Below, in pieces: positions 7,736-15,179 of a stretch of 40,656 nt of DNA. Under the pieces are notes generated by a model. That model was not told the DNA's origin. It saw nothing but the letters and a program-made list of their open reading frames with translations, and did no database searches. The translations under genes and the position numbers were made by a program. Origin of the DNA: Gorillibacterium massiliense (GTDB lineage Bacteria; Bacillota; Bacilli; Paenibacillales; NBRC-103111); the NCBI RefSeq assembly GCF_000455485.1, contig NZ_CBQR020000002.1, forward strand, positions 1 through 40,656, written 5' to 3'. Within the stretch, counting starts at the first letter, position 1. Each line of letters begins with the position of its first letter.

Positions 7736-8231
7736 CGACAACACCGGCGAAGATCTGGAGGACCTGATCTCCATCGGTACTATCGGGTTGATCAAAGCCA
7801 TTGAATCGTTTTCCCCAGAAAAAGGCACCAAGCTGGCCACCTTTGCCGCGCGCTGTATTGAAAACGAAATCCTTATGCATCTTCGTTCTCTGAAAAAGAC
7901 CCGCAAAGACGTATCCCTCCACGACCCCATTGGTACGGATAAGGAAGGAAACGAGATCACCTTAATCGACATTCTCGGCTCCGAATCCGACGATGTGGCG
8001 GAGAAGGTGCAGATGAAGATCGAGAAGTCAAAAATTTACGCCCATTTGGATATTTTGGACCCACGGGAGCAGGAAGTGATCCGCGGACGCTTCGGTCTCG
8101 ACACCGGCGGCGAGGAGAAGACTCAACGGGAGATCGCCAAAGAGCTGGGCATCAGCCGCAGCTACGTGTCGCGAATAGAAAAACGAGCGCTGATGAAGCT
8201 GTACCATGAATTTTATAAGGTGAAACGATAA
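7530..8231 (+). CDS. sigK: RNA polymerase sporulation sigma factor SigK (pro-form)
   Basis: A 233-residue sigma-70 family protein that directs late mother-cell transcription during sporulation (coat and spore maturation genes). The first 20 residues form the hydrophobic pro-peptide; the cleavage context [12 protein letters not shown] matches the mature N-terminus of Bacillus sigma-K. Region 2 shows [31 protein letters not shown] and [16 protein letters not shown]; region 4 ends with the [26 protein letters not shown] helix-turn-helix. GTG start with GGGAGG 10 bases upstream. The gene is uninterrupted here, so no skin-type excision is needed to express it. Confidence 0.97.
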   Translation: MSGLFAAIAMFLKNLSLLVSYVKNNAFPQPLAEEEEMKHLKRMQQGDPVSRNLLIEHNLRLVAHIVKKFDNTGEDLEDLISIGTIGLIKAIESFSPEKGTKLATFAARCIENEILMHLRSLKKTRKDVSLHDPIGTDKEGNEITLIDILGSESDDVAEKVQMKIEKSKIYAHLDILDPREQEVIRGRFGLDTGGEEKTQREIAKELGISRSYVSRIEKRALMKLYHEFYKVKR

Positions 8232-8237
8232 TGCATA

Positions 8238-8268
8238 AGCAGTCTGCCGAGGGGCAGGCTGCTTTTTA
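8238..8268 (+). terminator. Intrinsic terminator of sigK
   Basis: AGCAGTCTGCC (8238-8248) pairs with GGCAGGCTGCT (8253-8263, one G-T wobble) around a GAGG loop, followed by TTTTTATT. Seven bases after the sigK stop. Confidence 0.9.
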
Positions 8269-8299
8269 TTGTAAAAGAAGATGTATGGCAGTAGAGATG

Positions 8300-8328
8300 G
8301 AGGATCATTCGTGATCCTCTTTTCTTTT
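8300..8328 (+). terminator. Second terminator between sigK and the ger operon
   Basis: GAGGATCA (8300-8307), TTCG tetraloop, TGATCCTC (8312-8319), then TTTTCTTTT. A perfect 8-bp stem. It insulates the ger operon from sigK read-through or ends a short transcript arising at about 8270. Confidence 0.8.
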
Positions 8329-8353
8329 CCGGGAGTTCGACTTAGCCAGATTC

Positions 8354-8384
8354 TGCATAAATCGATTTTCTCAACGACACACTA
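8354..8384 (+). promoter_or_regulatory. Candidate sigma-G promoter of the ger operon
   Basis: TGCATA (8354-8359), 18-bp spacer, CACACTA (8378-8384). This is close to the forespore sigma-G consensus (about TGAATA or GHATR, 18 bp, CATNHTA), which drives gerA-type operons in Bacillus. It is 22 bp from the TTG start. Confidence 0.55.
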
Positions 8385-8405
8385 CTCAGTAGGAGGTGGT
8401 AAAAA

Positions 8406-9752
8406 TTGCATCGATCCGATGGACAAAACCTTAAAGGGTTGGAAAAGCAGCTTTATGAGCGGTTTTGGAAGAATTCCGATTTCACCTACACAACCCTGGT
8501 TGTCGGAAGCGAGGAATATAAAGCCTATTTCCTTGAATCTCTTGTCAATCTTCGGAAAACGGTATCCGCCATGAATCAAGAAGCGGCCAAACCGGATAAT
8601 GACTCGTTGAGGCAAGCATTTAGAACGATGGATGATGACGCCTCTGCTTCTGTATCTCGTTTGGCTGAACATTTGCTGCAGGGTAAGCTTATTTCCTTCG
8701 GTAAGGATGATTTGGCCACGATTATCGAACCGGAGCCGGCTGAACTTTCTCGCTCCATCATGATTCCGAACAGCGAGAATCCCATTCAGTCTGCATTTGA
8801 TGCTTTTACGGAAGATATTGATAAAAATATCGGGCTGATGCGTAAAAAAATGATTTCGGATCATCTGGTCATCGAAACCCGGTATATGGGGAGCCAATCG
8901 GCTAAAAAAATCGCCATTATCTATCTGGAAGGGACCGCCCAGCCGAAAGTTATCGAATCCATCCAGAAAAGTCTGGAGCAGAATCAGGACAAGGAGATAA
9001 CAACGGCTCGAGATTTGACCCGTGCGTTGGGGCATCCCAAATTCACGATTACGCCTACCTACATCCCAACAGAACTTCCCGGGGAGGCGGTACAGAATTT
9101 GATGAATGGGAAAGTCGTGATCCTGATCGACCAAATATCGTTTGCCTTTTCTTTTCCGGCGATCGTAACGGATTTATGGACCACAACCCTAGATGCGAAC
9201 TACCCGCAGCTCTTTCAACTGTTTTTACGCATTATACGGATAGGAGCCGCGCTTATGGCGGTTATGCTTCCAGGTCTTTATATCGTGTTGAATTCCGTTA
9301 ACCCGGAGTTGCTACGGATACAGTTGGCCATCACAGTAGCCAAGAGCAGAGAAGGGGTTCCTTATCCTTCACTTATCGAAATGCTGCTGGTCATGCTGCT
9401 GCTGGAGATGATCATTGAGGCTACGATCCGGCTTCCCAAGAACATCGGGCCTACCATCACGATGATCGGGGGCATCCTGCTGGGACAGGCGATCGTTCAG
9501 GCCAAGCTTGTGAGCAATTTGTTAATCATTATTTTGGTTGCATCCGCTATTGCCAATTTTGCGCTAACGAGTTATATAAACGGGGTCGGCATAAGGATGT
9601 ACAAGTATGTGGTGATGTTCGCCAGCTCGTTTTTCGGGATATGGGGGTTAGAAGCCGCGATGATCTGGATCACGCTCTATTTCGCGTCCTTGACGACATG
9701 CTCGGTCCCTTATTTAAGCTTAAGTGTGAAAGGGAAGGCTTCAGATGAATAA
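8406..9752 (+). CDS. Spore germinant receptor A subunit (GerA family)
   Basis: A 448-residue membrane protein of the GerAA/GerKA family, one of three subunits of a nutrient germinant receptor in the spore inner membrane. The soluble N-terminal domain (about 1-240) contains the typical DLTRALGHPKFT-like and GKVVILIDQ segments; several TM helices follow (about 245-435). TTG start with AGGAGG nine bases upstream; no ATG in this frame has a comparable site. Its end overlaps the B subunit gene by 8 bp. Which Ger paralogue this is, and so the germinant, cannot be told from sequence alone. Confidence 0.92.
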   Translation: MHRSDGQNLKGLEKQLYERFWKNSDFTYTTLVVGSEEYKAYFLESLVNLRKTVSAMNQEAAKPDNDSLRQAFRTMDDDASASVSRLAEHLLQGKLISFGKDDLATIIEPEPAELSRSIMIPNSENPIQSAFDAFTEDIDKNIGLMRKKMISDHLVIETRYMGSQSAKKIAIIYLEGTAQPKVIESIQKSLEQNQDKEITTARDLTRALGHPKFTITPTYIPTELPGEAVQNLMNGKVVILIDQISFAFSFPAIVTDLWTTTLDANYPQLFQLFLRIIRIGAALMAVMLPGLYIVLNSVNPELLRIQLAITVAKSREGVPYPSLIEMLLVMLLLEMIIEATIRLPKNIGPTITMIGGILLGQAIVQAKLVSNLLIIILVASAIANFALTSYINGVGIRMYKYVVMFASSFFGIWGLEAAMIWITLYFASLTTCSVPYLSLSVKGKASDE

Positions 9753-10815
9753 ACGGCTGACACTTATCCTTTTGTTTCTGCTGCATCTGGCATCGATCTT
9801 TGCCATCGTTCCCGAGCGGATGATTTCGGCTACTGACAAAGGGCATTGGATGGCCATCGCGGCCCTCTTTTTAATAGAGCTGCCCATTCTATGGTTATAT
9901 TTGAAGGCGTTGGCATTGTTCCCTGAGAAAACGGCAGCTGATATCTGCATGGATGCTTTGGGGAAATGGGGAGCAAGGCTAATTGTTTTGCCTTTACTGA
10001 TTTTTTTGTTTCTATTAATATTCACGCAGATGTATTACCAAACGGTTGAAATTAAGGCGGTGCTTCTTCAGCAAACGCCGTTCGCCGCAACGTCGGTTCT
10101 TTATGTCTTCCTCATCTTCTACGGAGCTTGGAAAGGGCTTTCGGTGATCATTCGGTCAAGCATGTTGTGGTTTTTCTTGTACATGCCTTTCGTCCTTTTC
10201 TCCATGCTGATCAGCATCAAAAATTTGAGATTCAGCTACATTTTCCCGGTATGGGATGGCAGCTTTTCCTTTCTCTTTCATCCGGATTTCTATGTGGGAA
10301 TGGTTATTTATGCCGGATTTCTGTTTCTTGGCATGACATCCTCAAAAAAACCGATCGGTTTTGGCAAAGCAGCCGCGGTGGTTGGGATTGTATTTGTTTT
10401 TGCTATGGGATCTGTCTATATCCCGCTGCTCGTTTTTGGGCAGGAAACGGCAGTACATATGAAATACCCTTTGCTTATGGCATCGGATACGATTGATATG
10501 GAATGGGTCGTGTTTGACTGGCTCCCGAGCTTCTACGTCGTTTCATCCAATGCGCTCGGAGTATTGAAGGCTTCCGTTCTGATCTGGATGTTTGTGTCGC
10601 TTCTGCATCTGTTGTTTATCCCAAAAGCCAATAGTAAATGGATTTTATCGATTGCGAGCATCATTCTGTATGTCTCTGTCCAGCTAATACCGAACGAGAA
10701 CACCTTGAATAACTATTTATATCTGAACTCGTACTTTTGCCTGTACTCCACGATTGGCTTTCCCATCATCGTATTCCTTGTGGCGCAATGGCGCCGAAGG
10801 AAGGTGAACGCATGA
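9745..10815 (+). CDS. Spore germinant receptor B subunit (GerAB-type permease)
   Basis: A 356-residue polytopic protein with about ten TM helices, of the endospore germination permease family (APC superfamily). This subunit binds the germinant in characterised receptors. It starts inside the last codons of the A gene and its TGA overlaps the ATG of the C gene (ATGA at 10812-10815). Length is normal for the family. Confidence 0.93.
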   Translation: MNKRLTLILLFLLHLASIFAIVPERMISATDKGHWMAIAALFLIELPILWLYLKALALFPEKTAADICMDALGKWGARLIVLPLLIFLFLLIFTQMYYQTVEIKAVLLQQTPFAATSVLYVFLIFYGAWKGLSVIIRSSMLWFFLYMPFVLFSMLISIKNLRFSYIFPVWDGSFSFLFHPDFYVGMVIYAGFLFLGMTSSKKPIGFGKAAAVVGIVFVFAMGSVYIPLLVFGQETAVHMKYPLLMASDTIDMEWVVFDWLPSFYVVSSNALGVLKASVLIWMFVSLLHLLFIPKANSKWILSIASIILYVSVQLIPNENTLNNYLYLNSYFCLYSTIGFPIIVFLVAQWRRRKVNA

Positions 10816-11906
10816 GCATCCGCATGATGAAACTCCTGATTGCCTCACTCTGTATGATTTTGCTGCTGTCAGGGTGCTGGGATACGAAGGACATCAACAA
10901 ACAGTATCTTCCCTCTGTTATGGGCATAGGGAAAGGCCGTTTGGAAAAATACAGGATCATCCTGCAAGTCCCAAAGGCATCCGGAAAAACCCAGTTTTTA
11001 GATAAGGAGGCGCAATCCATCAGCAAAGCGATCGATTTGATTCGGACCGATTCCGAGAAAAGCATTGATTTAGTGCATTTGCGGATCCTGCTGATTGATA
11101 AGGAATTGGCCAGTCAAGGGATAGATAACATCGTCAATTTCGCAGTCAGAGCCAACGATATCTCCATTAAAGGGATGGTAGCGGTAGTGGATGAAGAATT
11201 CGAGAAGACGCTTTACCATGAAATATCCCCGACGCCGGAAGTGTCAACGTATGATTTTTTCAGTGAAGAAGCAGGATGGACACCCAATCAATCGATTATA
11301 AGAATATGGGAAGCTTACCGCAGCCAGAATTCCTACTCGGAAGATATGGCCATTCCGATGCTCAAGTACGGCAAGCATACATTGTTTACCTTTAAAGGTA
11401 CGGCTATCATTCGGGAAAATCGCATGGTTGGAACGCTAAGCCAGGACGAAACGCTTTTGTACAATTTATTCAAGGGGAGGTATACGGGGGGGACGATCGA
11501 GGTATCTCAGAACACGAGCGTCTTGATACAGAACGCTAAAATAAAGCATCACCGGCATTGGTCTGATAAGGGGCCGTCTCTTGTGACAGACGTTACCCTC
11601 AATGTCGTGATTATGGAAATTCAAAAAGGAAAAACCAAAGATCAGGTTGAGAAAGAGATGCGCGAACAGCTGAATCGGAAATTTAACAAGACTGTGAAAA
11701 AGATACACGATTACAAATCAGATGTGCTGGGGATCGGTCTCATCTTTCGACCGTATCTGGCAGATGAGCAAATAAAGGAATGGAAATCGAAGTGGTTTCC
11801 ATTGCTTGAGCAGAACGTCAATGTTCGTGTGAATGTAATGAACGAAATCTACTTTAAGAGCATGGAAAAAGTTCCTAAGCAGAATAGCTTGTTGAAAAGC
11901 TCGTGA
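10812..11906 (+). CDS. Spore germinant receptor C subunit (GerAC-type lipoprotein)
   Basis: A 364-residue lipoprotein: a hydrophobic signal leads to the lipobox LLSGC (Cys at about 22) followed by WDTKDIN, the hallmark start of mature GerAC proteins. I chose the ATG at 10812, which overlaps the B-gene stop and sets the signal peptide at the N-terminus; the longer in-frame opening upstream lies inside the B gene. The C subunit is anchored on the outside of the spore inner membrane and completes the receptor. Confidence 0.94.
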   Translation: MSIRMMKLLIASLCMILLLSGCWDTKDINKQYLPSVMGIGKGRLEKYRIILQVPKASGKTQFLDKEAQSISKAIDLIRTDSEKSIDLVHLRILLIDKELASQGIDNIVNFAVRANDISIKGMVAVVDEEFEKTLYHEISPTPEVSTYDFFSEEAGWTPNQSIIRIWEAYRSQNSYSEDMAIPMLKYGKHTLFTFKGTAIIRENRMVGTLSQDETLLYNLFKGRYTGGTIEVSQNTSVLIQNAKIKHHRHWSDKGPSLVTDVTLNVVIMEIQKGKTKDQVEKEMREQLNRKFNKTVKKIHDYKSDVLGIGLIFRPYLADEQIKEWKSKWFPLLEQNVNVRVNVMNEIYFKSMEKVPKQNSLLKSS

Positions 11907-11953
11907 ACTTGGTTTAGTGTTTGAGAAACGGACGATGAAAAGATAAGGTTGCC

Positions 11954-11993
11954 GAAAACAGTTCACCGAGGGGCGGGCTGTTTTCCGTTTTTA
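11954..11993 (+). terminator. Intrinsic terminator of the ger operon
   Basis: GAAAACAG (11954-11961) pairs with CTGTTTTC (11978-11985); a T run follows at 11988. Confidence 0.8.
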
Positions 11994-12111
11994 TAATGGA
12001 CAAGATAGATAAAATGAGAGGAAGCAGTAGATGACCATCAAGATTACGATATTTTCACGGCCAGGTTTGTGATAAGGTGTGAAAAGAAATCATCAGGTAA
12101 GAGGTGGATAT

Positions 12112-13608
12112 ATGAAGATCAGCAATCCCGTTATTAAAGGGTTCTACCCTGACCCCAGTATCTGTAAAGCGGGCGATACCTACTATCTCGTGTGCAGTTC
12201 CTTTCAGTTTTTTCCCGGCGTCCCACTTTTTGAAAGTAAAGATCTGATCAACTGGCGGCAAATCGGCCACTGCCTGACAAGAAAAAGCCAGATTCAACTG
12301 GAGAGCGTGAACAGCTCGGGTGGGGTTTTTGCCCCGACGATTCGCCATCACGATGGCCGTTTCTATATGACCACAACGAATGATACGACGCATCAGAACT
12401 TCTATGTATGGACGGACGACATTTACGGCGAGTGGTCCGAACCCATTTTTGTAGAGCAGGACGGAATTGATCCAAGCTTGTATTTTGAGGACGGGAAAGC
12501 CTTCTTTATGAGCAACGGAACGGATGATCAGGGTGTTGGCGGGGTTGTCCAATGCGAAATCGATATCGAGACGGGCCGTAAGCTGACGCCAAGCCGTTCC
12601 ATTTGGCAAGGTTCGGGCGGGCGTTATCTGGAAAGTCCGCATCTGTACAAAATAAAGGGAACTTATTATCTCATGGCGGCTGAAGGCGGAACGGAATATG
12701 GCCACATGGTAACCTACGCCAGGGGAAATGATCCATTCGGTCCTTTTGAAGCTTACCCCGGCAATCCCGTTTTGACCAATCGGAACTTAGGCGGCTATGA
12801 GGTGCAGGGCGTCGGGCACGGCAACCTTATAGAAGACGATCGAGGCAATTGGTGGATTTTCCACTTGGGATTCCGCCAGATTCACCGGTGGCTTACCTAC
12901 CACCATCTTGGACGTGAAGTATTCCTTGCGCCGGTTACATTCGGGGAGGACGGCTGGTTTCAGGCGGGGCACAATGGAACGACTTTGGCCAGTTTTGAAA
13001 CGGACTGCATTCCGCACGGCGTGACGCAAATGGAGAAAAAGATCGACACCTTCGAAAATACGAATTGGGATCTGGACTGGTGTTATCTACGCCATCCGCA
13101 TCATGAAAATTATCGGTTGGAAGAAAACAAGCTAACGCTCAAAGGTACGGGTGTCACCCTTGATCAAGCGGATTCTCCTACTTTCTTCGCGATCCGTCAG
13201 AAGGATTTCAATGCTGTCATTTCCTGCGACGTATCCATCAACCATGGCGAGGCTGGCATTACGGTATACATGGACGAAAACCATCATTATGATTTAGCTA
13301 TTCGCAAAATCGGGACGGGCTATGAGGTCATCAAGCGTCTGAATATCGGCGATATCAAATCGGTGGAAAAAGTCGTGGAGCTTACCGGCGGCAATCGCGC
13401 ATCGCTGGTGATTCGGGCAACCAGTACCAACTACAGCTTCTTTCTTCGAGCAGAGGAGCAGGAAATTGATTTGGGATCAGCCCAATCCAGATACCTTTCC
13501 TCAGAGGTTGCCGGAGGATTCACCGGGGTCGTGATCGGATTGTATGCACAGTCCGAAGGCTCCAGCAATGAAGCGGAGTTTTCGAATTTTTGCTGCGAAT
13601 ACTTGTAA
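12112..13608 (+). CDS. GH43 glycosidase (beta-xylosidase / alpha-L-arabinofuranosidase)
   Basis: A 498-residue cytoplasmic enzyme with no signal peptide. The five-bladed propeller domain (about 1-300) has the three catalytic acids of family 43: Asp14 in YPDPSIC, Asp120 in GIDPSLYF and Glu174 in LESPHLYK. The C-terminal part (about 310-498) is a concanavalin-like beta-sandwich as in XynB-type enzymes. It removes xylose or arabinose from imported oligosaccharides. Start chosen at 12112 because AAGAGGTGG precedes it; an in-frame ATG at 12079 has no ribosome binding site. It stands alone between two terminators. Confidence 0.92.
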   Translation: MKISNPVIKGFYPDPSICKAGDTYYLVCSSFQFFPGVPLFESKDLINWRQIGHCLTRKSQIQLESVNSSGGVFAPTIRHHDGRFYMTTTNDTTHQNFYVWTDDIYGEWSEPIFVEQDGIDPSLYFEDGKAFFMSNGTDDQGVGGVVQCEIDIETGRKLTPSRSIWQGSGGRYLESPHLYKIKGTYYLMAAEGGTEYGHMVTYARGNDPFGPFEAYPGNPVLTNRNLGGYEVQGVGHGNLIEDDRGNWWIFHLGFRQIHRWLTYHHLGREVFLAPVTFGEDGWFQAGHNGTTLASFETDCIPHGVTQMEKKIDTFENTNWDLDWCYLRHPHHENYRLEENKLTLKGTGVTLDQADSPTFFAIRQKDFNAVISCDVSINHGEAGITVYMDENHHYDLAIRKIGTGYEVIKRLNIGDIKSVEKVVELTGGNRASLVIRATSTNYSFFLRAEEQEIDLGSAQSRYLSSEVAGGFTGVVIGLYAQSEGSSNEAEFSNFCCEYL

Positions 13609-13660
13609 TACTGACCCATGAAAGCAATTTGGCTAACCTCATTGTAAAAAGGATGAGAAC

Positions 13661-13705
13661 AAGAAGCACCAGAACGGTTATTGTTGTTTTCGGTGCTTCT
13701 TTTTT
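13661..13705 (+). terminator. Intrinsic terminator after GH43 gene, possibly bidirectional
   Basis: AAGAAGCACC (13661-13670) pairs perfectly with GGTGCTTCTT (13692-13701); T run to 13705. It lies between convergent genes, and the minus-strand reading also gives a stem followed by a T-rich stretch. Confidence 0.85.
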
Positions 13706-13760
13706 CGTGGGTGCAAAATTTTAACAAGTTCATTTTCTAAAGCCTGTATCCGGCTGATCC

Positions 13761-14978
13761 CTACTGTAACTGCGTTTCTGCAAATCGATAGAAGCGTTCC
13801 GCTTCGTCCCAGGTTGAAAATCCGGCTTGTGCCATTTTGTCGCTGCCTCCGCCTTTGCCCCCAAAACGGGATAAGTGCTCTTTGAAAAATGCGCCGCAGG
13901 AAAACTCTCTGTTGCCACCATGAGCGAGCATGACTTTATTCTCGGCCGTGAGAGCGATCAATACCACCGCGTCACTCTCCGCCGTAAGCAGATGAGCTAG
14001 ATTCTGAGCTTCCTTCAGCGGCCGGTCGTCCAGCACAATGGATATAATCCCGCTATCGGCAGTTGTTTGAAGATCACCGTTTCCGCTAGATTTGTCCTGG
14101 TGACTCGCCAGTAATTCCCGTACAAAAAATTGGTCAATCTTGTCCCTCAGGATAGCGGCATCTTCCAACAATCGTTTCTGTTCCAGTTCGCCCTTTTCGA
14201 ACCGATCCAACAAGCTGCCCTTATTCGTCTTCAAAGCGGTTGTGAGAGCGCTGATGATCCGTTGATTTTCCTGGGCTTCCGCCAGTGCTCGCGCGCCGCA
14301 TTTGAAATGGATGCGGGTATTTCCTTTCATTTTTTCCGTCCGGAGCAGCTTGATCATGCCAAGTTCTCCCGTAGAACAGACATGGGTTCCACCGCAAGCG
14401 TTGTGTTCCACATTCTCCATTTCCACAATTCGGATGCGGTCTGTCACCTTCGGCTGCTTTACCAGCTCCAGATTTGCAGCCTCTTCCGCCGAAACAAAGG
14501 TGCTACGGATGGCATGATTGGTATAGATATGCTGGTTCACGGCTATCTCCAGCTTCTCCAGCTCATCAATGGTCAGGTCCGGTTTTTCCACGTCGATCGT
14601 ACAGGTATCTGCGCCAAGATGAAAGCTTACGGTCATTGCTCCAAAGAGGTTGCGGCATATGGCAGACAACAAATGCTGGCCGCTGTGCTGCTGCATGTGG
14701 TCATACCTGCGGCTCCAGTCGATACGGCACTCCTGGGTGCCGGCACCCGGTAGCTGCGCTACCTTGTGCAGAACCTCACCCTCTTCGGTTATCACATCCA
14801 GCACCGGCTCACCGCCGATGGTACCCGTATCGCATGGCTGGCCACCTCCATGGGGATAGAAGGCGGTTTGGGCTAATAAGACGTATTGTCCGTCCTGCCG
14901 CGTTATCGTGCCGCTAACTTCTGTTCGCCACTCCGTCATATAGGGTGAATCATAGTAGAGCCGCTCTGTTTCTGCCAT
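13761..14978 (-). CDS. Alanyl-tRNA editing protein, AlaX long form
   Basis: A 405-residue free-standing homologue of the AlaRS editing domain that hydrolyses Ser-tRNA(Ala) or Gly-tRNA(Ala). The zinc site is intact: His98 and His102 in QQHSGQHLL, Cys195 and His199 in ACGGTHV. A C-terminal DHHA1-like domain (about 270-405) with GGKGGGSDKMAQAG makes it the long form. I chose ATG 14978 (MAETERLYY) because GGAGG is nine bases upstream; in-frame ATGs at 15002 and 14999 lie before that site. An extended -10 promoter lies just upstream. Confidence 0.92.
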   Translation of the reverse strand: MAETERLYYDSPYMTEWRTEVSGTITRQDGQYVLLAQTAFYPHGGGQPCDTGTIGGEPVLDVITEEGEVLHKVAQLPGAGTQECRIDWSRRYDHMQQHSGQHLLSAICRNLFGAMTVSFHLGADTCTIDVEKPDLTIDELEKLEIAVNQHIYTNHAIRSTFVSAEEAANLELVKQPKVTDRIRIVEMENVEHNACGGTHVCSTGELGMIKLLRTEKMKGNTRIHFKCGARALAEAQENQRIISALTTALKTNKGSLLDRFEKGELEQKRLLEDAAILRDKIDQFFVRELLASHQDKSSGNGDLQTTADSGIISIVLDDRPLKEAQNLAHLLTAESDAVVLIALTAENKVMLAHGGNREFSCGAFFKEHLSRFGGKGGGSDKMAQAGFSTWDEAERFYRFAETQLQ

Positions 14979-15015
14979 TTCGGTCTGCCTCCGTTTCATC
15001 ATCTAAACCTGGTCT

Positions 15016-15024
15016 ATTATACCA
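15016..15024 (-). promoter_or_regulatory. Extended -10 promoter of the alaX-type gene
   Basis: On the minus strand TGGTATAAT is a perfect extended -10 element, 38 bp before the chosen start. No good -35 is seen, as is usual for this promoter type. Confidence 0.6.
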
Positions 15025-15179
15025 CTTCTCATGACCGCAGCGGCCAAGGAGCTTACCATTTTTCGATTATCATGTTTTCGATTAGAATGATAAAGCGGGA
15101 GGCCCCTTCCATTCGGGTGCGGGCTTCCTCAAATACAAGGATGTCGTAATTTGAAAAGACACCGGAGATGAGGATTAAG

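Noticed and set aside
12031-12072. Short frame MTIKITIFSRPGL resembling the start of a glutaredoxin-type protein
   Set aside because: It stops after 13 codons, lacks the CXXC motif and has no continuation in other frames that I could follow.
15100-15130. GGAGGCCC/GGGCTTCC hairpin upstream of the GH3 gene
   Set aside because: It has a long loop, one wobble and no T tract, and no gene ends just before it on the plus strand. It may be a leader structure, but nothing firm supports that.
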